Below, piece after piece: positions 37,150 through 45,573 of a stretch of 64,000 bases of DNA. Origin of the DNA: Candidatus Krumholzibacteriia bacterium (lineage in GTDB: Bacteria; Krumholzibacteriota; Krumholzibacteriia; WVZY01; JAKEHA01); the NCBI GenBank assembly GCA_029865265.1, contig JAOUHG010000014.1, forward strand, positions 16,197 to 80,196, given 5' to 3'. The number at the start of each line of letters is the position of its first letter. Positions within the stretch are counted from its first letter, which is position 1. The notes beneath the pieces were generated by a model. The model was given only the letters and a program-made list of their open reading frames with translations. It had not been told where the DNA came from and searched no databases. The position numbers and the translations under genes are program-made.

Positions 37150-37605
37150 TCATCCGTCGCGCCGCTGTTCGAAGAACCGTTGCATCAACTCACGACAGCG
37201 GCCTTCCTCGACGCCGCCGATCACCACCGGCCGATGGAGCAGCCGTGGCTCGTTCTGGATGGCAAAGATACTCTCGCACGCACCGGTGCGCGGTTCGCGC
37301 GCTCCGAAGACCACCCGCGGGATCCGCGCCAGCAGCGCCGCACCGATGCACATCACGCACGGCTCGATGGTGCTGTACAGAACCGCGTTCTCGACCTCCC
37401 GGGCGCCCACCGCACCCACCGCGTCCCACAGCGCCACCACCTCAGCGTGCTCAAAGGGCTGTCCCGTGCGCACGGTCCGGTTGTGCCCGCGCCCCACCAC
37501 GCGGCGCTCCAGGACGACCACCGCGCCCACGGGAACCTCGCCGGCGGCGTACGCGCGCTCCGCTTCCGCGAGCGCCTCCTCCATCCAGCGGACGTCCTGT
37601 GTCAT
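37150..37605 (-). CDS. tadA: tRNA-adenosine(34) deaminase
   Basis: 151 residues. Deaminase signature with the zinc ligands and proton shuttle: FEHAEVVAL near residue 53 and EPCVMCIGA near 82. MEEALAEAERAYAAGEVPVGAVVV is the usual N-terminal helix and strand. It makes inosine at the wobble position of tRNA-Arg(ACG). The start at 37605 yields the standard length; the longer frame would overlap the lipoprotein gene. Confidence 0.93.
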   Translation of the reverse strand: MTQDVRWMEEALAEAERAYAAGEVPVGAVVVLERRVVGRGHNRTVRTGQPFEHAEVVALWDAVGAVGAREVENAVLYSTIEPCVMCIGAALLARIPRVVFGAREPRTGACESIFAIQNEPRLLHRPVVIGGVEEGRCRELMQRFFEQRRDG

Positions 37606-37636
37606 CGAGAAAGATCCGGCCGCCGCGACACCGGCG

Positions 37637-38341
37637 TCAGCGCGCGGGCAGGCTGTTCGCGAGCGCCCTGGCGACCTTCGAGGCCACATCCTCGAACGGT
37701 GGCGCGCGATGCACCTTCCTGCCCAGGTCCGCGTACACCGCGCCCGAGCCGCTCGTCACCAGCGAGCGGTCCCCCGTTTCCGTGCGCGCGCCCTCTTCGT
37801 AGTCCTCGTCGATGGCCCGGAACAACGCCACCCCGTCCCGCGCGGACAAGATGGTGATGGTGGCCCCCACGTAGGTCGCCGGCGTCGTGTTCTCGGTGAT
37901 GTCGGCCTCGTCCTTCTGCCACAGGTCGACCACTGGGATCAGGAACCCGTCGCACTGCAACTGGTGCGCCAGGTCGGTGATGAACGCAAGGTCCGGCTTT
38001 CCGGACACCGCAAAGGAGCGCAGAAATTTCTGGTAGCGCTCGTCCCACCCGTTCTGCCCCACCGCATACTCCACCGTGTTCGGCGCGATGAACTTGTAGT
38101 CCGTACGCAGGTCCAGCGCCGGCACCAGGAACTTCTCAACCGTGGCCGGCGCGACATTGTCCGGATCCTCGGTGCTGTGCAGCGACGTGGCACAGTTGAG
38201 CACCGCAATCTTCTCCACGTTCTCCGCGTTGTCCGCGTCCGTGAAGCGCGGGTCGACGTAGACCTCGATGGGGTGTTGCTGACCCCGGCACGACACCAGG
38301 GCAGCGAGCGCCAGCAGACTGCAGATCATTGCGCGTTTCAT
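37637..38341 (-). CDS. Putative lipoprotein, unknown function
   Basis: 234 residues. MKRAMICSLLALAALVSC is a lipoprotein signal with a lipobox ending at Cys18. The mature part (IEVYVDPRFTDADNAENVEKIAVLNC; ATITILSARDGVALFRAIDEDYEEG) resembles envelope lipoproteins that have a TolB-N/CsgG-like fold, but I do not recognise a family. GAGGAG five bases before the ATG supports the start. It begins 138 bp from the divergent glycosyltransferase gene and ends 32 bp before tadA. Confidence 0.7.
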   Translation of the reverse strand: MKRAMICSLLALAALVSCRGQQHPIEVYVDPRFTDADNAENVEKIAVLNCATSLHSTEDPDNVAPATVEKFLVPALDLRTDYKFIAPNTVEYAVGQNGWDERYQKFLRSFAVSGKPDLAFITDLAHQLQCDGFLIPVVDLWQKDEADITENTTPATYVGATITILSARDGVALFRAIDEDYEEGARTETGDRSLVTSGSGAVYADLGRKVHRAPPFEDVASKVARALANSLPAR

Positions 38342-38478
38342 TACGACTCCTCGGGCGGCCAACCAGCGGAAACACCGCCGTTGCTCAGAACCACGTGAGC
38401 GTAGCCGTTCGACTCCACCGGTGTCAACCGAGCACGCAGCTTTTGACATCCGGGCGCCCGCGCGCGTACACTGACCCG

Positions 38479-39576
38479 GTGAATCCCGCCACGCGGTCCA
38501 AGTCCCCGCGCATGCTCCTCATGGGCGACGCCCGCCAGGTCCACCTGCGCCGCTGGGCCATGTACTTCATGGACGCTGGCTACGACGTGCTCACGCTTTC
38601 GCTGGAACCGGGAGACGGTTTTCCGGGTCCCTTCCGGCGCATTCGCGTGTGGGGGGGACTGCCCGACGCCGCCCGCTATCCGCTGGCGGCGCTGCGCGTG
38701 CGCCGAATCATCGGCGACTTCATCCCCGACGTGGTGAGCGCACACTTCGCCCCCAACTACGGATTGATCGCGGCGCTGGTGTGCAGGCGCCCGTGGGTGC
38801 TCAGTGCATGGGGCAGCGACGTGATGACCGATCCCGACAAGAGCCCCTTCCACCGTCGGCGGACGCAATTCGTTCTGAAGCGAGCGGCGTTCGTGACCTC
38901 GGACGCGCGCGTGCTCACCGAGCGCATCCTCTCCTTCGGAGTGGCCGAGGAACGAGTGCGCGAGTTTCCCTACGGGGTCGACACGGCCCTTTTTCGACCG
39001 AATCCGCAGCCGCAGGCGCGCGGCCCCCGCATCATCAGCAACCGCAAACTCGAGACCCTCTACGCGGTCGACACCGCGGTCGACGCCATGGCCGCGGTGC
39101 GCGAGGCCCTCCCGGACGCCACCCTGACCATCGCAGGCGACGGCCGCGAACGGCGGGCACTCGAACGGCGCGCGGCCTCGTCGCACGCCGCGGAGGCGAT
39201 CTCGTTTGCAGGGCCGGTGGCGCACGCCGAAATGCCGGCGCTGCTGGCGGACCACCACATATATGTTTCCACGGCGCGATCGGACACCACCTCGGTGTCG
39301 CTGCTCGAGGCCATGGCGTGCGGCCTCTTCCCCGTCGTCACCGACATCCCCGCCAACCGCGAGTGGATCACCGACGGCGAAAACGGGCGCCTGGTGCCAC
39401 CGGGAGAGGCGCTGCGGCTGGCGGTCGCGGTGGTGGATTCATGGCGTGATGCGGAACTCCGGGGGCGCGCCCGCGGTATCAATCTGCGTATCATCGATGA
39501 ACGCGCGCGCTGGGACTGGTCCATGCGCCCGGCGCGACAGCTCTTCGACATGCTCGCGACCGACGTCGATTCTTGA
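38479..39576 (+). CDS. Glycosyltransferase family 4
   Basis: 365 residues from a GTG. GT-B fold: N-domain MLLMGDARQVHLRRWAMYFMDAGY and VVSAHFAPNYG; linker; C-domain with FPYGVDTALFRP, TIAGDGRERRALE, and the nucleotide-sugar site STARSDTTSVSLLEAMACGLFPVVTDIPANREWI, where the E-x7-E pattern is present. It adds a sugar to a glycan or lipid acceptor in the cytoplasm. The start is uncertain (GTG 38479 or ATG 38512; no SD for either). It stands alone, followed after 31 bp by a small membrane protein gene. Confidence 0.88.
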   Translation: MNPATRSKSPRMLLMGDARQVHLRRWAMYFMDAGYDVLTLSLEPGDGFPGPFRRIRVWGGLPDAARYPLAALRVRRIIGDFIPDVVSAHFAPNYGLIAALVCRRPWVLSAWGSDVMTDPDKSPFHRRRTQFVLKRAAFVTSDARVLTERILSFGVAEERVREFPYGVDTALFRPNPQPQARGPRIISNRKLETLYAVDTAVDAMAAVREALPDATLTIAGDGRERRALERRAASSHAAEAISFAGPVAHAEMPALLADHHIYVSTARSDTTSVSLLEAMACGLFPVVTDIPANREWITDGENGRLVPPGEALRLAVAVVDSWRDAELRGRARGINLRIIDERARWDWSMRPARQLFDMLATDVDS

Positions 39577-39607
39577 CGGATCTTGAATTCGAGGCAACAA
39601 TACCCCC

Positions 39608-40066
39608 ATGGTCAGAAAGATTGCATCCTTGGTGCTGCTCCTCGCCGCCGTGGCGGCCATCGCCGGTGCGATTCGCTGGCGGAGCGCAAGCGCACAGATC
39701 GGCGCACTCGACCGCGAGCGCAACGCCCTGCAGGCGCAACTCGACACCACGCGCAGCGAGCTGCGCCAGACCGGGTTGCGCTACCGGGGCTTTTTGAGCG
39801 GCATGGAGTCGATTCCCGATTCCATCCGCATGGCCCAGGCCGGCGCGACCATGCAGCAGACCAACCTGTACCGCAAGGCGATCACCACACTCGAGGGCGA
39901 GGAGCGCCGGCTGGCGCGTTCCATCGAAAAGACCGGGCGTGAAATCGCCGCGGCCCAGGCCCGGCGACGGAGCACAGCGCTGCCACTCGCAGTGGTCGCG
40001 GGGGCCCTCTTGCTCACCGGCGGCGGCCTGTTGGCGAGCGTGCGCCCGCGGCGCCTTGCGTCTTGA
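39608..40066 (+). CDS. Small membrane protein with coiled coil, unknown function
   Basis: 152 residues: one N-terminal hydrophobic helix (IASLVLLLAAVAAIAGAI), a coiled coil (IGALDRERNALQAQLDTTRSEL and LEGEERRLARSIEKTG) and a C-terminal hydrophobic helix (LPLAVVAGALLLTGGGLL). Both ends in the membrane with the coil outside or inside would make a hairpin. No family recognised. Confidence 0.65.
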   Translation: MVRKIASLVLLLAAVAAIAGAIRWRSASAQIGALDRERNALQAQLDTTRSELRQTGLRYRGFLSGMESIPDSIRMAQAGATMQQTNLYRKAITTLEGEERRLARSIEKTGREIAAAQARRRSTALPLAVVAGALLLTGGGLLASVRPRRLAS

Positions 40067-40092
40067 CGCCGTTTCCCGGTTCCCACTATGCT
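40063..40092 (+). promoter_or_regulatory. Sigma-70-type promoter of the ferredoxin gene
   Basis: TTGACG (40063-40068), 18-bp spacer, TATGCT (40087-40092). The -35 lies across the end of the preceding gene and the -10 is about 49 bp before the ferredoxin start, which has AAGGAG in front of it. Confidence 0.6.
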
Positions 40093-40140
40093 AGGTCCGG
40101 TTTTCAAGTTCCCGGCCGCATCTTCTAGAAGGAGTAACGA

Positions 40141-40446
40141 ATGACGTACGTCGTCACGGGCAACTGCCAGAAGTGCCGCTTCACCGATTGCGTCGTCGTC
40201 TGCCCGGTCGACTGTTTCCACGGCGACGATGAAATGCTCTACATCGACCCCGATTCGTGTATCGACTGCGACGCGTGTGCACCGGAGTGCCCCGTCGAGG
40301 CGATCTACCCGGAAGAGGATGTGCCGGACGACCAGAAGCAGTGGATCCAGGTGAACGCGGAACGCGCCGCCGGGCTACCCATCATCACCGACAAGCAGGA
40401 CGCGCTGCCCACCGCCGAAACACGCAAGAAGGAACTCGGGTTCTAG
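40141..40446 (+). CDS. fdxA: 7Fe-8S ferredoxin
   Basis: 101 residues. First cluster region NCQKCRFTDCVVVCPVDC and second region CIDCDACAPECPVEAIYP give the FdxA pattern, with one 3Fe-4S and one 4Fe-4S cluster; the C-terminal extension (about 40 residues) is also typical. It is a soluble electron carrier. AGAAGGAG precedes the ATG, it has its own promoter, and a strong terminator follows, so it is monocistronic. Confidence 0.95.
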   Translation: MTYVVTGNCQKCRFTDCVVVCPVDCFHGDDEMLYIDPDSCIDCDACAPECPVEAIYPEEDVPDDQKQWIQVNAERAAGLPIITDKQDALPTAETRKKELGF

Positions 40447-40470
40447 GAACCCAGGGTTCCAACCGGAATG

Positions 40471-40509
40471 AAGAGGGGCCCCGGTCGAACGACCGGGGCC
40501 TCTTTTTTG
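40471..40509 (+). terminator. Rho-independent terminator after the ferredoxin gene
   Basis: A GC-rich stem, GGCCCCGGTCG/CGACCGGGGCC closed by a two-base loop and flanked by AGAGG/CCTCT, followed by TTTTTT. Confidence 0.9.
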
Positions 40510-40623
40510 TCCTTGTTGATCTCGGGCGCGCGCTGTCGCTTCGACGCGATTTCCGCAGCGCGGTTTCAAATGTTTCGCGCGAGGACCATGAGCGGAGAAG
40601 CGATAGCACGCGCCGCGGCCGGT

Positions 40624-41985
40624 TCAGCTCTGCTTCGGCTTGTCGCGCAGGAGGTCGCTGCGCTTCAGGTGCAGCGCATCGAAGCTCGCGCCCGAGATCA
40701 CGTAGTACCACTTCGCGAAGCGATCGTTGAGCTCGTCGGCGCGACTCTGCCCCGCGTCGATGCGCGCCTGCCAGCGGTCGTGCTCCGCCTGGATGTCCTT
40801 CTGGCGGCGCTCCTCGAGCGTGAGCACGCTGTCCGCCTTGTTCTCGAAGGAGCGGCTGGACGGCCTTGCCGGCTCCGGGAACAGCGACGGGTCGAACGAC
40901 GCCGAGATCATGAGATAGCGGTTCTCGCCCGCGAGCTGCGTCCCCGCCTGTGCGGCCGCCACTGCCGTCCCCACCGCCACCTCGCCAAAGCGCAGCGTGT
41001 ACAGGACGCCATCCGCCGTGCGCGCCAGCACCTCGCCCTCGTTGGAGACCAGGCGACCGTCGCGCGCAAAATAGAACCCGTGCTCCTGCAGGGAGATCAT
41101 GTCGGACTGGGTAATCGATACCCCGCCGCTCGCGCGCGACAACGACGCCGTGAGTCCCTCCGGCTTGGGGCGAACATCCTCGATGGCGAGTTCGTCGATG
41201 GTGCGCACGAGCGTGTTGATCTTGTAGCTGTCCGCCTCCTTGCCCGCCGGCACCTTCGCCATCTTCCACTCGTCCTCCTCGCGCGAGAGTGTAACCTCGT
41301 CGCGCATGTCCAGGCGGCCGGTGGACTCGTCGATGGAGTAGTCCTTGAGCACGAGACGGTCGATCTCGTCCTTGTCGATGAACATCAGGTCGGACTCGAT
41401 CCAGTCCTTGAAGGTGGTCGAGACGTCCACGCTGACGCGCGAGCCGTACACGCGCTTCTCGTCCGGCACCCGCACCAGGCGGAATCCCTCCCGCCCCTCG
41501 AAGGCCTTGCCCAGGATGAGGTCCGCCAGCACCACACCGTTTTCGCCCTTGATGGTGATGCGCGTGCCGCGCCCCCCCGCACCCACGTGCCCGGCGTCGA
41601 GCGGGTCCACCACGCCGCACGCCTCGTAGTCGGCGGCGTTGTCGGTGCGGAAGTCGTCCTTGGTGATGCCGATCAGGCTCGCCGCGGTTCTGGCCAGCCG
41701 GTCCTTGCCGTCGGCGGGGTAGTCGTAGTGGGACGGAATGGTCCAGCGGCCGCCCTGGAACGTCACCTTGAACGGAACCGCGCCGCCGCTGTTCTCGTCC
41801 CACGACACCACTTCCAGTGTCGCCGCCGTGTTGGGGTCGGTGAAGTCGGGAAAGAACGTTTCTCCCTGGTCGAAGAACGCGTCCGGCATCTTCTGGCGCG
41901 GCGCAGTCACGAGGGCCAGCGCGGCCAGCAGCAGCGCCGCGCCCACCATGAACGCCGTCTTGCGCATCTCACCCATGGTTTGCAT
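40624..41985 (-). CDS. DUF4340 protein, Gld-type ABC transporter accessory
   Basis: 453 residues. N-terminal helix MVGAALLLAALALVT as signal anchor, then a long beta-rich periplasmic region with repeated two-layer units (GKAFEGREGFRLVRV; VYGSRVSVDV; KVPAGKEADSYKINTLVRTIDELAIEDVRP) characteristic of DUF4340. The family is almost always encoded with GldA/GldF/GldG-like ABC exporters, as here, eight bases after the fused membrane subunit. The job is unknown. Confidence 0.85.
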   Translation of the reverse strand: MQTMGEMRKTAFMVGAALLLAALALVTAPRQKMPDAFFDQGETFFPDFTDPNTAATLEVVSWDENSGGAVPFKVTFQGGRWTIPSHYDYPADGKDRLARTAASLIGITKDDFRTDNAADYEACGVVDPLDAGHVGAGGRGTRITIKGENGVVLADLILGKAFEGREGFRLVRVPDEKRVYGSRVSVDVSTTFKDWIESDLMFIDKDEIDRLVLKDYSIDESTGRLDMRDEVTLSREEDEWKMAKVPAGKEADSYKINTLVRTIDELAIEDVRPKPEGLTASLSRASGGVSITQSDMISLQEHGFYFARDGRLVSNEGEVLARTADGVLYTLRFGEVAVGTAVAAAQAGTQLAGENRYLMISASFDPSLFPEPARPSSRSFENKADSVLTLEERRQKDIQAEHDRWQARIDAGQSRADELNDRFAKWYYVISGASFDALHLKRSDLLRDKPKQS

Positions 41986-41993
41986 CCTCCATC

Positions 41994-44654
41994 CTATCCG
42001 CGCAACCGTCGCGACGCCGCGGCCCCTTCGTTCTCGCGGCGCCGGCGGCGCACAAAAATCGCGATGCCCAGCAGGAACACGGGAATCGGCGGCAGCAATC
42101 CGGCCAGCGTCTTGATGCCGCTCTGGATGCGCCGCACCTGCGACTCCATGTCCTCCTTGCTGCGCTCGACGCGCAGGTCGCGCTCCGCTTCGATCGTGGT
42201 GCGCTCGGCCTCGAAGCGCCGTGTCTCCGACTCCTGGAGGTTGCGCGCCATGATCTGCTTGGTGGTGGCGTCCAGGTCGGAACGCTCCTGCACCTCGGCC
42301 ACGCGCTGGTCGAGCCGCTGCTGCGCCTCCATGAGCGCCGTCTGGGCATCCATCTGTGCCTGCTGTTCTTCCTGCGCGCGCTGTTCGGCGTAGGCGCGCG
42401 TGCGCGCCTCCACCGTGGTGAGCGTGCGGTGCTGCACGCGGCGGCGGCGCAGTTCGATGAACGAGTCGTCGCCCGCGAGCACGTCGATGCAGTTGAGAAA
42501 GAACGATACGTTGTCGAAGTCGAGGTTTTCGTAGCCGCGCCGCCGGATCTCAAAGAACTGGTCGGAGATGAAGTCGACATCGGCGACGAAGATCAGGTTG
42601 GCGCTCGTGGTGTCCCCCTCCACGACCGACTGCCCGCTCACCCGCGCCGCAACCACGTAATCGGCCGGCGTCGCGTAGCGCGGGCCCGGGTACTGCACCA
42701 GCCCGATGCCGAGGAAGCTCTTGTGGACCACCTGGCCGTAGTCGGTGGTGCCCGATGCCACGCTGGTCTTGACCAGCGGCTCGAGGTTGAAACGCGAATC
42801 CGACGTGGGCGATATGGAACCGGCGAACAGGAACACCAGCTCCTGCAACCCCATGGTGGCCGGGTCGGTTTCGTTGAGCGACTCGGCACTCCCGTTGCCG
42901 GGCCCGATGAAGATCACCTCGGGCGGCAGGCTGGAGAGATCGGGGTGCGGGTTATAGCGGTCCCACACGATCTGCTGCTTGTTCCACAGCACGCCGAACG
43001 CGCTCAGGAACGAGTTGATCCCGCCCTTGGGTTTGGGCTGCGGCCCGCGGTTGCGCATGAACGGATTCACGTTGGCCCCGCTCTCCTCGGAGGGCGAGAG
43101 ACCCACGTCGAACACCGGCACCGGATCGTCGATGAGCAGGGCCGGGATGCCGCCGGCGATGCTCTGCTCCAGGTTCTGCATCTCCTCCTGCGACAGCGAT
43201 GACGGCATCACCACCACCAGCGCGTCCACCGGCTCGGCGATGGGATCCTTGGGGTCGATCTGCAGCACGTCGTACTGCTTCTGAAGCTCCGCCACCACCG
43301 GCCACGGCGGCGAGGTCTGGAAGGTGTTGAAGTCCAGCCCGCCGAACAGACGCACCTGGGTGTTGACCACGCCGATGGTCTTGCGCTGCGCGCGCGCCAC
43401 CACGCGGATGCTGCGCGCGATTTCGTATTCGGTGGGAAGGCCCCGGTCGAAGAAAGTGATGACGTCCTCGGCGGCACCGCAGGTGAACGCAACCCCCATG
43501 AACACCTTGCTCACGTTGGCCTGCGAACCGGCCAGTTCGGGGACGTCGACCGGATAGATGCCGAACTTGTCGCGCGCATCGCGCGCATCGTCGGAGTAGA
43601 GCTCGGTGTCGTGGACCACCACGTGCACCCGGTTGCCGCCCACCGCGTCGAACTCGCGCAGGAAGCCCAGCAGGTTCTCGCGGGTCTGCACGTAGGCGCG
43701 CGGAACATCCTTTGAGATGAAGGCCTGCACGAACACGGGCCGGTCTTCGGGAATCTCGCGGATGAGGCGCTTGCTCTCGCCGGACAGCGAGTGGAGCCGC
43801 TCGGCGGTGACGTCCAGGCGCGCGCCGGCGCGCGACAGCATGACGGCCACACTCACCAGTGCCAGCGCCAGTGCCACCGTGCGCAGCGCGTAGTGGAAAC
43901 TCATGCGGTGCCCGTCGGCGGTGGGCGGCCAGTGCCGTTTCCCCACCAGGGCCACGTTCAGATACAGCATGACCGCCGCGATCCCCGCGAAGTACAGGAT
44001 GCCGGAGAGACTCACCACGCCGCGCGCGAAGTCTCCGAAGGGCTCCCACACGGCAAAGCGGGCGCCCAGGTCGCCGGACGCGGAACCGAACACGCCCAGG
44101 ATGGGCTCGGCATAGACGAGCAACGAACAGAATACCGCGCCCAGGATGAACGCAACGGTGACGTTGGCGCTCAGCAGCGATGCCAGCATGCCCACGGCAA
44201 TGAAGGCCGCGCCGGCCAGCCAGTAGCCGAGGTAGTTGCCCAGCATCAGCCCCAGGTCGGGGCGGCCCAGCCAGAACAGGACGAAGAGGTTGCTCAGCGA
44301 GAGCAGCACCGCGGCGGCGTATACCCCCACGGTGGAGAAGTACTTGCCCAGCACCACCTCCAGATCGGTGGCGGGAAGCGTGAGCAGGAGTTCCTCGGTC
44401 CCCTGCTTGCGCTCCTCGGACCACACCCCCATGGTGATGGCGGGCACGAAGAAGAGCAGCAGGTACGGAAAGACCGCGTTCAGCTGCGACAGGTTCGCAA
44501 GGTTGTTCAGGAAGAAACGGTCCTGCCAGAAGGCGGCCGCCGCGCTCAGGAAGATGAAGAGCGTGATGAACACGTACCCCGTCGGATTGCTGAAATACAG
44601 GCGCAGATCGCGCCGCACGATCGCACGAACCACATTCCAGTTGATGCGCTTCAT
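41994..44654 (-). CDS. GldF-GldG fusion: ABC-2 permease joined to a Gld-type auxiliary domain
   Basis: 886 residues. Residues 1-245 are an ABC-2 permease with six helices (RRDLRLYFSNPTGYVFITLFIFL; WSEERKQGTEELLLTLP), like GldF. A helix near 260 starts the GldG-like part (RTVALALALVSVAVML), with LDVTAERLHSLS, then a GldG/IFT-type domain (TIGVVNTQVRLFGG; DALVVVMPSSLSQEE; GIPALLIDDPVPVFD), a long charged coiled coil (about 760-850) and a last helix (LLPPIPVFLLGIAIFV). In Flavobacteria GldF and GldG are separate. It starts one base after the ATPase gene. Confidence 0.88.
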   Translation of the reverse strand: MKRINWNVVRAIVRRDLRLYFSNPTGYVFITLFIFLSAAAAFWQDRFFLNNLANLSQLNAVFPYLLLFFVPAITMGVWSEERKQGTEELLLTLPATDLEVVLGKYFSTVGVYAAAVLLSLSNLFVLFWLGRPDLGLMLGNYLGYWLAGAAFIAVGMLASLLSANVTVAFILGAVFCSLLVYAEPILGVFGSASGDLGARFAVWEPFGDFARGVVSLSGILYFAGIAAVMLYLNVALVGKRHWPPTADGHRMSFHYALRTVALALALVSVAVMLSRAGARLDVTAERLHSLSGESKRLIREIPEDRPVFVQAFISKDVPRAYVQTRENLLGFLREFDAVGGNRVHVVVHDTELYSDDARDARDKFGIYPVDVPELAGSQANVSKVFMGVAFTCGAAEDVITFFDRGLPTEYEIARSIRVVARAQRKTIGVVNTQVRLFGGLDFNTFQTSPPWPVVAELQKQYDVLQIDPKDPIAEPVDALVVVMPSSLSQEEMQNLEQSIAGGIPALLIDDPVPVFDVGLSPSEESGANVNPFMRNRGPQPKPKGGINSFLSAFGVLWNKQQIVWDRYNPHPDLSSLPPEVIFIGPGNGSAESLNETDPATMGLQELVFLFAGSISPTSDSRFNLEPLVKTSVASGTTDYGQVVHKSFLGIGLVQYPGPRYATPADYVVAARVSGQSVVEGDTTSANLIFVADVDFISDQFFEIRRRGYENLDFDNVSFFLNCIDVLAGDDSFIELRRRRVQHRTLTTVEARTRAYAEQRAQEEQQAQMDAQTALMEAQQRLDQRVAEVQERSDLDATTKQIMARNLQESETRRFEAERTTIEAERDLRVERSKEDMESQVRRIQSGIKTLAGLLPPIPVFLLGIAIFVRRRRRENEGAAASRRLRG

Positions 44655-44655
44655 G

Positions 44656-45402
44656 TCAGCGCGACCTCCCCGCGCCCTTGCCGGTCAGCCGGTAGAACGT
44701 CTCCTCCAGAGATCCGCCTTCGCGCAACGCCGCCGGCGCGCCATCGAAGACGATCTTGCCTTCATTGATCAGGATCACCCGGTTCGCCACCGCCTCCACC
44801 TCCTGCAGGATGTGCGTCGAGATGAGCACCGTCTTGGTCCGCCCCAGCACGCGGATGTTCTCGCGGAAGTCGTGGATCTGGTTGGGATCGAGACCCGCGG
44901 TGGGTTCGTCCATGATGAGCACGGCCGGGTCGTGCAACAGTGCCTGCGCCAGCCCGACACGCTGCCGGTACCCGCGCGAAAGCTTGCCGATGGGCTTCTC
45001 CAGCACCTCGGCCAGCGCGCATTGCTCGCTGACCACGGCGATGCGTTCCAGCAGCCGGTCCGGGGCGAGTTCACGGGCCTGCCCAAAGAAGGTGAGCAAC
45101 TCGATGGGGGTCATGTCGTTGTAGAGCGGCCCGTTTTCCGGCAGGTACCCCAGGTGGCGGGCCCCCTGCAGCCGCTCGACGGTCATGTCGAAGCCGGCCA
45201 CCCGGGCGGTGCCCGCCGTGGCCCCCAGGTAGCCGGAGATGATCTTCATCGTGGTGGACTTGCCCGCCCCATTCGGCCCCAGAAAAGAGACGATCTGTCC
45301 CTCGGGGATCGAGAACGAGACGTCCTTGATGGCCACGAAGGGGCCATAGAACTTGGACAGCCCCGTGGCCTCGATCATGGTGCGACGCGCCGTTTCCGCC
45401 AT
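44656..45402 (-). CDS. ABC transporter ATP-binding protein (GldA-like)
   Basis: 248 residues. Walker A FLGPNGAGKSTTMK, Q loop YLPENGPLYNDMT, signature LSRGYRQRVGLAQALL, Walker B VLIMDEPTAGLDP and ISTHILQEVEA. It energises the fused permease. The start at 45402 has GAGGAG seven bases upstream; a longer frame exists but carries the promoter-like region. Confidence 0.93.
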   Translation of the reverse strand: MAETARRTMIEATGLSKFYGPFVAIKDVSFSIPEGQIVSFLGPNGAGKSTTMKIISGYLGATAGTARVAGFDMTVERLQGARHLGYLPENGPLYNDMTPIELLTFFGQARELAPDRLLERIAVVSEQCALAEVLEKPIGKLSRGYRQRVGLAQALLHDPAVLIMDEPTAGLDPNQIHDFRENIRVLGRTKTVLISTHILQEVEAVANRVILINEGKIVFDGAPAALREGGSLEETFYRLTGKGAGRSR

Positions 45403-45428
45403 GGCGATGCTCCTCGAAAAAGGTCCGA

Positions 45429-45457
45429 TATAGACTGGGAACGGTATGCTTATACAA
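45429..45457 (-). promoter_or_regulatory. Possible promoter of the ABC/DUF4340 operon
   Basis: On the minus strand TTGTAT, 17-bp spacer, TCTATA(TC), ending 27 bases before the ATPase start. The -10 is a poor match, but this is the only AT-rich patch in the 171-bp spacer (45403-45573), which otherwise holds nothing I can identify. Confidence 0.3.
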
Positions 45458-45573
45458 GGGCCACCCCGGGAAGTTCGCACGCATCGGCGCGGATCTCAGG
45501 ATGGCCTCGGGGAACGACGGGGGTATGCTAGCGTCCCCCCGGGCGGGAGCGCAACCCCTTTTGTGGAAAGCCG

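Noticed and set aside
39255..39268. Second copy of the palindrome ACATATATGT seen at 15799
   Set aside because: It lies inside the glycosyltransferase coding sequence (His-Ile-Tyr-Val codons), so a regulatory role is unlikely.
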